This document shows, one piece after another, positions 8,068 through 14,602 of a stretch of 20,807 nucleotides of DNA; position 1 is the first letter of the stretch; the number at the start of each line of letters is the position of its first letter. The notes under the pieces were generated by a model. That model saw nothing but the letters and a program-made list of their open reading frames with translations. It was not told the origin of the DNA and did no database searches. Both the position numbers and the translations under genes were made by a program. The DNA comes from CAYMDS01 sp964576705 (GTDB lineage: Bacteria; Patescibacteriota; Microgenomatia; Levybacterales; UBA12049): NCBI GenBank assembly GCA_964576705.1, contig CAZNVI010000011.1:1-20807 (forward strand), written 5' to 3'.

Positions 8068-9069
8068 GTGAAAAAAAACAATACACAAATCATCCCCGAC
8101 TATTATGCCTCTGCTAGATTAATCACCGAACTTATTACCCTGGAAGACGAATTGCGAAAAATAAGGTACCTTTCTCCATTTGCAAAAGCTCCTTCAATAG
8201 CACATCAAATAATCGGTGTAATAATAATTAGTCTTGCTCTAAATAATATTATTAAGAATAATAAAGTCCGCTTGGATACAAGTTCTATTCTTGGTCTTAC
8301 ACTCTGGCATGACGCTCCGGAAGCACGCTATGGAGATATAGGACGCGACCAGCGAAAATATATCATTATAAATGAAGAAAAAGCCAGGGCTGACATGTTC
8401 GGCAGTGTAAGTTACGGTTTAGAAATTATTGAACTTATCGAGAAATTTGAGGCCGGAGGAACTGATGCTTCTATAAAAACCGCAAAAGATGCCGATGCGC
8501 TCTATGTGATCTACACTATAAAAGACCTTCTGGAAAAAGGAATTATAATAAACCAACCAGAAAAACGTATTGAGAGAACTTTGAAACGCATGACAACTGA
8601 GGAGGGATTTACCCTAGGTCAAGAAATGGCTAATAAATCACCGAATGCGATCTGGAAACTGATTAAAAATTACGCAGGGATAAAATCTTCATTTACTCCA
8701 TCAGAGTCCCATGCGACTATATTAGCTATAGCATGGATGTTAGTTGAGCTTACGAAGAACAAGCGTATCAAAAGGCAAAATGTATTAAGTGTTATTTTAA
8801 ATATAGATAAAAATTCAGCAAATAATGAAGAACGAAAAATTGCTAACGATGCGACTGTTATATATGAAATTGCCGTGGCAAAAAGAGACGTATTAAAAGG
8901 AAATAAAAAGTCTGTTCAGTTTTCGCGCATTACCAAAAAACTCCGCACTAAAGAAGGAAAAAAACTTGGTGATACTTTAACGGAAATTGATCTGTATGAC
9001 TGGTGGAACATCTTAATGGGTTATGTGATTGTAAATCCAGACGGATCTTTAAGCGATAAATTGCGTTAA
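8068..9069 (+). CDS. HD-domain phosphohydrolase (YfbR/DatZ-like N-terminal half) with unknown C-terminal extension
   Basis: HD phosphohydrolases of the YfbR/HDDC2 type dephosphorylate deoxynucleotides, and phage DatZ proteins of the HD superfamily remove dATP. Metal-site residues can be assigned: His46 in SIAHQ, His81-Asp82 with Glu85 and Asp90 in LWHDAPEARYGDI (family HDxxExxxGD), and Asp143 in KDADAL (YfbR: QADAL). Residues 1 to ~185 hold this domain. The remaining ~150 residues are charged, probably helical, and not recognised; YfbR is only ~200 residues. Translation starts at GTG behind a strong promoter. It faces the purB-purA-Ham1/IMPDH operon from a shared intergenic region, which suggests a linked nucleotide-pool role. 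Which nucleotide it acts on is unknown. Confidence 0.8.
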   Translation: MKKNNTQIIPDYYASARLITELITLEDELRKIRYLSPFAKAPSIAHQIIGVIIISLALNNIIKNNKVRLDTSSILGLTLWHDAPEARYGDIGRDQRKYIIINEEKARADMFGSVSYGLEIIELIEKFEAGGTDASIKTAKDADALYVIYTIKDLLEKGIIINQPEKRIERTLKRMTTEEGFTLGQEMANKSPNAIWKLIKNYAGIKSSFTPSESHATILAIAWMLVELTKNKRIKRQNVLSVILNIDKNSANNEERKIANDATVIYEIAVAKRDVLKGNKKSVQFSRITKKLRTKEGKKLGDTLTEIDLYDWWNILMGYVIVNPDGSLSDKLR

Positions 9070-9074
9070 TTTAC

Positions 9075-9668
9075 TTACTTCAAATATTTTCTAATTACTT
9101 TCTTAAATTCTTCAAATTCTTTATACACTTCCGCTTTAATACCGAATTCTTTTGCTGCCTGAACATTCTCTTCATCATCATCCCAAAATAATACTTCAGT
9201 CTTTTTTAATCCTTGATCGTCCAGAATGAATTTGAAAAAATTGTGATCTGGCTTAGCGTACCCTACATGTCCTGACCCGTAGACTTTATGTGCTATTTGC
9301 CCAAGACCCATTTTATCCCGCAGGTACTCTGTCCTATATTTCTCATTATTCGTACCTATGTAAATTTTTATACCTTTATCGTGAAGCTTTGCTATATAAT
9401 CCATTAATTCTTCGTCTCGTTTCGATTCCCGCTCAAACCAATATGTTAGAAGTTCTTCAAGTGATTTTTCCCATCCCCAATCCTTCAAATACTTAGGCAG
9501 TATTTTCTTAAGATCCTTTTTACCGACCAGACAATCCACAAATTCTCCATTAAAAAATTCAAGACTTTTGTTAAGGGGCACTCCATATTCTTCTTCTAAC
9601 AATTCGCTAAAATATTTCTCCCGATGGACCAAAACCCCATCTGCATCAAAAATAATTGCTTTAATCAT
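9075..9668 (-). CDS. HAD-superfamily hydrolase
   Basis: Small cytoplasmic phosphatase-type protein, 197 residues. Motif I is FDADGVL with both aspartates (nucleophile Asp8 and acid/base Asp10), motif II is the IGTNN segment, the motif III lysine is in YAKPDHNFF, and motif IV is WDDDEENV. A helical cap lies between motifs I and II, as in beta-phosphoglucomutase/phosphatase members. The start overlaps the stop of the upstream HAD gene as ATGA (9665-9668), so the pair is translationally coupled. The stop lies 5 bp from the converging HD gene. The substrate cannot be named; nucleotide monophosphates are possible given the neighbourhood. Confidence 0.88.
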   Translation of the reverse strand: MIKAIIFDADGVLVHREKYFSELLEEEYGVPLNKSLEFFNGEFVDCLVGKKDLKKILPKYLKDWGWEKSLEELLTYWFERESKRDEELMDYIAKLHDKGIKIYIGTNNEKYRTEYLRDKMGLGQIAHKVYGSGHVGYAKPDHNFFKFILDDQGLKKTEVLFWDDDEENVQAAKEFGIKAEVYKEFEEFKKVIRKYLK

Positions 9669-10270
9669 AAATTTACTCCTAATTTATTTAAGTCGGATTT
9701 TAACTGATCTGAGCTAATAAATAGAATTGCATTTATTCCCAATGATTTAGCCGCGTTCACGTTCTCTTCAAGATCGTCTATAAAAACGGCTTCAAAGGCC
9801 GATACACTTAACTGTTCAAGTGCCAATTTGAAAAATCGTGGGTCTGGCTTACTCAAACCTGTCTCATGCGAAAAAATCAGGTTATCAAAATATTTATATA
9901 TATTCCTTTTTTTATTATATTCAGTGTGGGCGGTGATGGTATTTGACAAAACACACAGCTTATAATTCTTCTTCTTTAATTTATTGACTATCATTATTAC
10001 GTCATCATTAATCTTAAAATTTTTGTTGTAGGTACGAATAAATAATGATAATTGGGGTAAATCACCTGCGAATTGAATCCTATTAATAAACTTCTTCCAA
10101 AATTCTTTTTCAGTTATCTTACCTGTTACCAATAATGGAATCAACTCTTTATAGGTGTTTTCAGATAAAACATAATCGATATTAAATTCCTTGCTAATAT
10201 CCTTGACTATGTCCAAATGCGCGTTAACGTGCAGTACGCCTCCGACATCGAATATAACCGCCTTAATCAT
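9665..10270 (-). CDS. HAD-superfamily hydrolase, DxGGV subclass
   Basis: A 201-residue paralogue of the next gene. Motif I reads FDVGGVL, so the second aspartate of the usual DxD is Gly, as in the YihX-like subclass whose members can still be phosphatases. Motif II is VLSNT, the motif III lysine is in GLSKPDPRFF, and motif IV is FIDDLEENVNAA. Spacing to its partner is the classical ATGA overlap. A strong AAGGAG lies 25 nt upstream and instead precedes a 9-codon mini-ORF that ends across this start codon. A 32-bp perfect palindrome 61 bp upstream matches the one before the TrpR-like gene, suggesting that regulator controls this operon. Confidence 0.87.
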   Translation of the reverse strand: MIKAVIFDVGGVLHVNAHLDIVKDISKEFNIDYVLSENTYKELIPLLVTGKITEKEFWKKFINRIQFAGDLPQLSLFIRTYNKNFKINDDVIMIVNKLKKKNYKLCVLSNTITAHTEYNKKRNIYKYFDNLIFSHETGLSKPDPRFFKLALEQLSVSAFEAVFIDDLEENVNAAKSLGINAILFISSDQLKSDLNKLGVNL

Positions 10271-10292
10271 ATAAATATAAAATATTAGCCAT
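10263..10292 (-). CDS. Possible 9-codon leader ORF before the HAD operon
   Basis: An ATG at 10292-10290 opens a frame reading MANILYLYD and stops with TAA (10265-10263), which overlaps the ATG of the HAD gene (10270-10268) in another frame. AAGGAG at 10301-10296 sits only 3 nt before it, closer than ideal. It could deliver ribosomes to the HAD start by termination-reinitiation. It contains no tryptophan codons, so it is not a trp-type attenuator. Speculative. Confidence 0.25.
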   Translation of the reverse strand: MANILYLYD

Positions 10293-10330
10293 ATTCTCCT
10301 TATTTTTTATTCTTTATGTTTTTTGTTTTA

Positions 10331-10362
10331 TTTGTTTCCATGTATCGATACATGGAAACAAA
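10331..10362. promoter_or_regulatory. 32-bp perfect palindrome, candidate operator upstream of the HAD operon
   Basis: The left half TTTGTTTCCATGTATC is followed immediately by its exact reverse complement. It lies 9 bp after the stop of the TrpR-like gene and 61 bp before the HAD operon start. No T-run follows on either strand, so an intrinsic terminator is unlikely. A near-copy at 10791-10818 lies upstream of the regulator gene. Two copies bracketing a TrpR-family gene, each upstream of a transcription unit, suggest its DNA-binding sites. Confidence 0.7.
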
Positions 10363-10371
10363 GTAATTCAA

Positions 10372-10764
10372 TCAAGGCCACTTAAGCCAGCCTTTGACAT
10401 ATTTAGATCCACCTCGTGAATATGAGGATTCTCTTTTCTTATTATCTCTCTTCTGTTTTTCGAAAGATCTTTCCAGCGCAAGACGTAAACCACCTTGACC
10501 TTCTTCCAATACATGCTTAATCTTCGATACGGTTTGCGTGCTGGTTTTTGAATCTTTAGCAATTTGTCTCATATCAAATCCGAGGAGTATAAGGTTAGCA
10601 ATATGCCACCTTCGCTTTAACATACGAAGTTCTGATCGCGTGAGCATGTCTTTAAAAAACATTTTTACTTCATCAATATTTTTCAACGTACCTAAAGCTT
10701 CATATAAAAAATAAATATCTTTATAATAAGACTTTTCTTTCACTTCTTCTTTCGGCTTTGACAT
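10372..10764 (-). CDS. TrpR/YerC-family DNA-binding regulator
   Basis: A 130-residue all-helical protein of the Trp repressor/YerC-YecD family. The family core is clear: FLYEALGTLKNIDEVKMFFK then DMLTRSELRMLKRRW, and the helix-turn-helix GFDMRQIAKDSKTSTQTVSK (about residues 63-82). A basic, Ser/Gly/Arg-rich tail of ~35 residues follows. The tryptophan-binding function of E. coli TrpR cannot be assumed; most YerC-type members have no known ligand. A palindrome centred 40 bp upstream of the start (10791-10818) would cover the -35 region, and a sister palindrome lies just downstream, before the HAD operon. Autoregulation and control of the HAD pair are inferred. Confidence 0.88.
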   Translation of the reverse strand: MSKPKEEVKEKSYYKDIYFLYEALGTLKNIDEVKMFFKDMLTRSELRMLKRRWHIANLILLGFDMRQIAKDSKTSTQTVSKIKHVLEEGQGGLRLALERSFEKQKRDNKKRESSYSRGGSKYVKGWLKWP

Positions 10765-10773
10765 AACTCATCT

Positions 10774-10779
10774 ATAATA
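10774..10779 (-). promoter_or_regulatory. Candidate -10 of the TrpR-like gene
   Basis: TATTAT on the minus strand, 9 bp before the ATG at 10764. No good -35 is seen; the place where it should be falls inside the upstream palindrome, as expected for a repressor-controlled promoter. Confidence 0.35.
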
Positions 10780-10790
10780 ACATATCTTAT

Positions 10791-10818
10791 TGTTTCCGTG
10801 TATCGATACGTGGAAACA
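10791..10818. promoter_or_regulatory. 28-bp imperfect palindrome, candidate operator of the TrpR-like gene
   Basis: TGTTTCCGTGTATC faces GATACGTGGAAACA; it matches the central 28 bp of the palindrome at 10331-10362 except at two positions. As DNA it has two mismatched pairs. Located 26 bp upstream of the regulator's start codon, over the expected -35 region. Confidence 0.68.
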
Positions 10819-10905
10819 TTTAAGATATTAACTAACAAGGATGATGCTATTAAAATAATAACCATTCAGAAGAAGGATAATTTAGAAGAAGAATAAGGAT
10901 AATAA
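10819..10905. other. Short AT-rich spacer
   Basis: Between the regulator's operator and the stop of the deoxyribosyltransferase-like gene. It contains purine-rich iterations such as AAGGATAAT and GAAGAAGAATAAGGATAAT. I see no hairpin terminator or ORF. Confidence 0.4.
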
Positions 10906-11289
10906 TTATGTTACTTGAGAAAACTTAACTAAAAATTCGGAGATTTTTTGGATTAAGTCATCACTGCTTTCATACTCCACCAAATGATCAGTCACAGCAT
11001 ACATGGCACCAGATGGCTTTATGTCTTTTTTATAAAAACCGATAATAGGTATCGTGAAAAAGTCCGCCCAGCCTAACTCTATTCCCTGGCCGGTTGAAGC
11101 AGCAGAGCATTCAGCTATCACCAAATCGCATAATCCTTTCGAAAATAATTCTTTAGTATTATACTGCCCGCTACTCTCTTCATGCGGTAGAATTAGCTCG
11201 TGAATTTTATTTAACTCTGAAGCTCTAAGAGGAGCATATAAATCGTTTTTGTAATCTAAAATTGTCGGATGAGAGATGTAAATTATCAT
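10906..11289 (-). CDS. Nucleoside 2-deoxyribosyltransferase/DNPH1-like protein
   Basis: A 127-residue Rossmann-like protein of the nucleoside 2-deoxyribosyltransferase superfamily, which exchanges bases on deoxyribosides or (DNPH1/Rcl) hydrolyses deoxynucleoside 5'-monophosphates. It has the expected order: an N-terminal beta strand MIIYISHP, a middle segment CDLVIAECSAAS, then TGQGIELGWA, matching the family pattern SxGxGxELGxA with the presumed catalytic Glu. IPIIGFYKK follows as the next strand. The N-terminal substrate loop differs from well-studied members, so transferase versus hydrolase cannot be decided. It is the last gene of the thymidylate cluster, 40 bp after the kinase gene, which fits a role in salvage or cleaning of deoxynucleotides. 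Confidence 0.7.
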   Translation of the reverse strand: MIIYISHPTILDYKNDLYAPLRASELNKIHELILPHEESSGQYNTKELFSKGLCDLVIAECSAASTGQGIELGWADFFTIPIIGFYKKDIKPSGAMYAVTDHLVEYESSDDLIQKISEFLVKFSQVT

Positions 11290-11329
11290 TTAAATTATTT
11301 TAAATATTTCTGTCTCTAAATATAAGTAC

Positions 11330-12141
11330 TCATTTATACTGCGTTTTAAATTCAATCTTTGTATATAAACCTTCATCACTTAAAACATTAAATATGGCAT
11401 TTTGTTTCAAGCCGTTAGCGATAACTACTTCTACATTATCTAAATGCTTTTGGATTCCCAAGAGCTTTCCTTTCATCTCGGAAGTAACATCACTCGAATT
11501 ATGCGCAGTTATCCCACCTAAAACTTCTTGAAGATTATCTTCATTAACCATTGGAACTAATTTAGCATCAGAATTGGTTTTCGGATTACTGTCGAAGATC
11601 CCATCCACATCAGTTAAAAAGATCACCTTTTTAACTTTTAAAGACTTAGCTAAAAATGAACTAACTATATCGCCTGAGATGATAGACGCTCCCAAGTCTT
11701 CATCTAACACTACATCTCCATAAAGGATTGGTAAATAATTATCTTTCAAATAATCTGCTATTAATCCGGAATCTAGCTCAATGATTTTTCCATCTTTCTG
11801 CTTGATGAATGAATGAGGCGAGATGGAAATTGCTGGCACATTGTTATCAATAAGACTTTTTACCAATAATAAATTTAAATCCAATAACGATTTTTGCGTT
11901 AAGCTTAATCCAAGTTTCTGTAAATTGGTTCTTATTTTTTGATTCAATTTATACTTTTTCGCTAAAGGATGACCATAAGAACCAGCACCGTGAATTAATA
12001 TTATTTGATACTTATTTGATTTATAAAGTTTACTTATATCCTTTGCTAAGCGTGCAATCAGCTCAGTTTTAGGAACAGCTTTTTTTTGACTTTTTTCAGT
12101 TAAGATGCTTCCCCTAACTTTAGGATAATTGGCTGCTTCAT
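11330..12141 (-). CDS. Isopentenyl phosphate kinase-like amino-acid-kinase-fold protein, broken by a -1 frameshift
   Basis: The isopentenyl phosphate kinase (IPK) family phosphorylates isopentenyl phosphate to the diphosphate. Motifs after the shift: GSILTEKS, HGAGSYGHPLAKKY (IPK hallmark with catalytic His), LPILYGDVVLDE, ISGD, FLTDVDGIFDSNP and DVTSEMKGK. The correct start is ATG at 12141-12139, overlapping the kinase stop upstream as ATGA; that frame reads MKQPIILKLG. At CCCC (plus strand 12111-12114) one G is missing: the family motif KLGGS needs one more base, and the downstream frame there reads KVRGS with no start codon. Joined, the product is ~270 residues, normal for IPK. Reading only from the TTG at 11947 would lose the catalytic N-terminus. 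It may be a sequencing error, a true mutation or ribosomal slippage. An isoprenoid enzyme inside a deoxynucleotide cluster is unexpected; another phosphoacceptor is possible. Confidence 0.8.
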
Positions 12142-12833
12142 AATATTTTTTTGCTTTTCAATACTTTCTTAACTTCCTCATGAATTTCTTCTCTAGATTT
12201 TAGATTGCCCTTTTTATCAACACAGGTAATTTTTATCCAGTGTGGGAATTGCTTAACTAATCGCAAGTATGCATCTTCTGAATTTTTCATAAATTTGATG
12301 TCTTTCTCATGGATATCCCGCTTTTTCCCCTTTGCGTATGCTCTTACCTCTTGAGTTTTCTGAGCTACTAATTTTCTTGAGATTTTATATGGTACATAAA
12401 GATAAATTACGATATCTTCTTTCGGAATTCCATTAATCTTATACTCTAACTCCAAATCCCAATTAATAAACTGCTTACGTTTCTTTGAAGATAACTTCGC
12501 TGATTGATGGGCTAAGTTTGAGGTAGCATATCTATTTGATAAGACGAATTCTCCATTTTTCAACCATAATTCCATTTGTTCTTTAGCTTGTCCACGGTCT
12601 AAAGCATAAAGCAATGACGCCAGATGCGGATCTACTTCTTTTAAAGTACCGAACTCACCCCGTAAAAATTGCGCTACCATTTTCCCGTAAAAAGAATCAT
12701 AATAACGAGGAAAGTCTATGCTCTGAACTTTATAGTTTTCTTCTCTTAAATAATCATTCAGAAGTTTTAATTGCGTAGCTTTACCAGCCCCGTCTGAACC
12801 TTCTATAACTATTAATTTTCCTTTTTTATCCAT
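12138..12833 (-). CDS. Thymidylate kinase-like protein 1 (dTMP kinase family)
   Basis: P-loop NMP kinase of 231 residues, which phosphorylates dTMP to dTDP in this family. P-loop EGSDGAGKATQ near the N-terminus (Lys18), DFPRYYDS in the place of the TMP-binding Arg segment, ALDRGQ for the middle DR motif, and NRYATSNLAHQ matching DRYxxS. The DFPRY style resembles eukaryotic/archaeal and some viral dTMP kinases rather than the TREP style of its neighbour, so the two copies are not a recent duplication. Three bp separate it from the second kinase upstream, and its stop overlaps the next gene by ATGA. The acceptor nucleotide could differ between the two. Confidence 0.88.
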   Translation of the reverse strand: MDKKGKLIVIEGSDGAGKATQLKLLNDYLREENYKVQSIDFPRYYDSFYGKMVAQFLRGEFGTLKEVDPHLASLLYALDRGQAKEQMELWLKNGEFVLSNRYATSNLAHQSAKLSSKKRKQFINWDLELEYKINGIPKEDIVIYLYVPYKISRKLVAQKTQEVRAYAKGKKRDIHEKDIKFMKNSEDAYLRLVKQFPHWIKITCVDKKGNLKSREEIHEEVKKVLKSKKIL

Positions 12834-12836
12834 TTA

Positions 12837-13526
12837 TTAAAGTTTTTTAGAATTTAAACAACCTAAAATATCTTCAGTTATATTTTTAATATCCCTTTCT
12901 CCATCTATAAACATAAACTCATCTTCATATTCTTTCATAAGCCATCTGTATCCTTTAACTACTTTCTCAAGTTTTTCTTTCTTCTCGTAAACATCTAATT
13001 TACGACGGCTTTTCTTTCTTAAAGATCTACTTAACCCGGTTTCCGGGCTAATATCTATATAAAACACTTTATCAGGTACGATAAATTGATGGTAATGAGA
13101 TAATAAACTCTGAGTCAACAGAATTAAATCTGCATTTTTACGTGAGAAAGTCACGCCTTGATCCATAAGACCATATGGTACTGCCGACCAGAAACAACGG
13201 TCAGTTATGACTACTTCTCCTTTTTTTAATGCCGGGATTACGATTTCATCCTGGTTAATTACCCGGTTAGCTGTCGCGAAATGCTGAAATGCAAATGCTG
13301 AAAGAGAGATTTCGGATTTGAAATACTGCATGATTACATCTCCTCCAGGTAAATCCACTCTGGGCTCTGAAGTTTTAATCACTTTTTTACCAAGGCTTAA
13401 AAAATACTTTTCAAGTGCTTCAGCTTGCGTAGTTTTACCTGATCCATCGATCCCTTCAAGGGCGATATATGTTCCTTTATAAGGATTTTTACGAAATTCG
13501 ATATCAAGTGAAATTTTGTATTTCAT
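12837..13526 (-). CDS. tmk: Thymidylate kinase-like protein 2
   Basis: About 229 residues with a complete dTMP kinase pattern: P-loop IALEGIDGSGKTTQ, KTSEPR (family TREP segment), ITDRCFWSAVPYG (family DRYxxSxxAYQ), and a basic lid region SLRKKSRRKLDVYEKK. I choose ATG at 13526-13524 over the TTG at 13559, because the extra 11 residues (MRFTVITLKII) come from AT-rich spacer and there is no ribosome binding site for them. This is the better match to the bacterial dTMP kinase consensus of the two. Phosphorylates dTMP made by the synthase in the same operon. Confidence 0.85.
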   Translation of the reverse strand: MKYKISLDIEFRKNPYKGTYIALEGIDGSGKTTQAEALEKYFLSLGKKVIKTSEPRVDLPGGDVIMQYFKSEISLSAFAFQHFATANRVINQDEIVIPALKKGEVVITDRCFWSAVPYGLMDQGVTFSRKNADLILLTQSLLSHYHQFIVPDKVFYIDISPETGLSRSLRKKSRRKLDVYEKKEKLEKVVKGYRWLMKEYEDEFMFIDGERDIKNITEDILGCLNSKKL

Positions 13527-13572
13527 GATTATTTTTAGAGTTATTACAGTAAATCTCAATCAATTGCTATTG

Positions 13573-13604
13573 ATCTCTATTAATCTCAAGAGATTTATAG
13601 AGAT
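13573..13604. repeat. AT-rich hairpin between folA and tmk
   Basis: ATCTCTATTAATCTC faces GAGATTTATAGAGAT across a 2-base AA loop: a 15-bp inverted repeat with one T/T mismatch. Further GAGATTT/AAATTTATAG iterations follow. No T-run follows in the direction of transcription, so it may be an mRNA processing or stability element inside the operon rather than a terminator. Confidence 0.5.
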
Positions 13605-13644
13605 TTGTGGAAATTTATAGAAATAAATTGCAATAATTATCGGG

Positions 13645-14133
13645 TCAATCTTTCACCAACTCTAGAAATGTATATTCATACCTCTCAGATGAACTTTTCT
13701 GTTCAAAAACCTTTTTTTTAAATTCAGAATAATCCGGGAAAAAAGTATCCCCATGAACATTTTTATGGACGATAGTAAGGTATAACTTCTGGGCTATTTC
13801 TATTGCTTGTGCATAAATTTGTCCCCCTCCGATTATAAAAATTTCTTCTTTATCTGCTCTCTCTCCGATATCGATAGCCTTTTCAAGCGATGAGGCAATC
13901 TCAGCGCCTTCTACTTTATATTTTGCATCACGGGTAATAATAATATTGATTCTTTCCGGTAATAATCTACCCATAGACTCATGAGTTTTTCTTCCCATAA
14001 TTACAGGATGCCCGGATGTAATTTTTTTAAAACGTTTAAGATCTTCTGATATATGCCAGAGTAATTTATTATCTTTACCTATAGCTCTATTTTCAGACAT
14101 AGCAGCTATTATGGAGATGGTAGGTTTATTCAT
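13645..14133 (-). CDS. folA: Dihydrofolate reductase
   Basis: NADPH-dependent reduction of dihydrofolate to tetrahydrofolate, needed because thymidylate synthase ThyA oxidises its folate. About 162 residues, normal for bacterial DHFR. Visible: SIIAAMSENRAIGKDNKLLWHISEDLKRF region near the start (catalytic acidic residue in the SEDL segment), GHPVIMGRKTHESMGR, ERINIIITR and FIIGGGQIYAQA, then HGDTFFPDY near the C-terminus. An ATG at 14133 directly follows a TTG and is the natural start. It lies 17 bp downstream of the coiled-coil gene in the thyA operon. Confidence 0.95.
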   Translation of the reverse strand: MNKPTISIIAAMSENRAIGKDNKLLWHISEDLKRFKKITSGHPVIMGRKTHESMGRLLPERINIIITRDAKYKVEGAEIASSLEKAIDIGERADKEEIFIIGGGQIYAQAIEIAQKLYLTIVHKNVHGDTFFPDYSEFKKKVFEQKSSSERYEYTFLELVKD

Positions 14134-14150
14134 CAAAAAACAGATTTGAT

Positions 14151-14578
14151 TTATTCCATAGGAGGCAGTCCTAAACGGTTTTCTATTCTATCAACTCTGC
14201 GCTTTAAATGGACATCTTCTCTATTGAATGAGCTTACCATGATACTTATGTCCTTTTTCATTTTCCTGATATCGTTTTTTATTGGTTTCAATTGATTCTC
14301 CACTTTATCAAGCCTAGAATCTAGGGTACCAAGCCTAGAATCAACTTTATCAAGCCTAGAATCTAGGGTACCAANNNNNNNNNNNNNNNNNNNNNNNNNN
14401 NNNNNNNNNNNNNNNNNNNNNNNNNNNNNNNNNNNNNNNNNNNNNNNNNNNNNNNNNNNNNNNNNNNNNNNNNNCTAGAATCTAGGGTACCAAATCGAGC
14501 ATTGAACTCGTTTCTTATTTGCTTTCCTTCATCGGTAATAAATTTTGCAATTGCCTGCAAGTCGCTTTTTGTTAACAT
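14151..14578 (-). CDS. Coiled-coil heptad-repeat protein with internal assembly gap
   Basis: Frame opens MLTKSDLQAIAKFITDEG and, after a stretch of 100 N (14375-14474), continues as alternating heptads SRLGTLD / SRLDKVD, then NQLKPIKNDIRKMKKDI, ending NRLGLPPME and TAA at 14153-14151. Leu/Val/Ile at a/d positions predict one long coiled coil. The heptads are encoded by nearly exact 21-bp (42-bp paired) DNA repeats and the gap lies inside them, so true length is unknown; reading frame is kept only if the real gap is a suitable multiple. Function unknown: similar short coiled-coil proteins have no assigned role that I recognise. It sits between thyA and folA in the same direction and is probably co-transcribed. 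Confidence 0.72.
14298..14496. repeat. Tandem 21/42-bp repeat containing a 100-N scaffold gap
   Basis: Units of the form CTAGAATCTAGGGTACCAAG and CTAGAATCAACTTTATCAAG alternate on both sides of the N run (14375-14474). Exactly 100 N is the usual placeholder for a gap of unknown size, so the assembler failed to cross the repeat and copy number is undetermined. Confidence 0.85.
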
Positions 14579-14602
14579 ATCACAACTTTACTATCTTTTT
14601 AT

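Noticed and set aside
10368..10562. Minus-strand ORF of 64 codons
   Set aside because: It lies inside the TrpR-like gene in another frame; the TrpR-like frame has clear family motifs.
10331..10818. The two palindromes as ends of an insertion sequence or a CRISPR pair
   Set aside because: The gene between them is a TrpR-family regulator, not a transposase; there are only two copies with no spacers and no target duplication seen.
14375..14474. Run of 100 N as a biological feature
   Set aside because: A scaffold placeholder of standard length; only the repeats around it are real.
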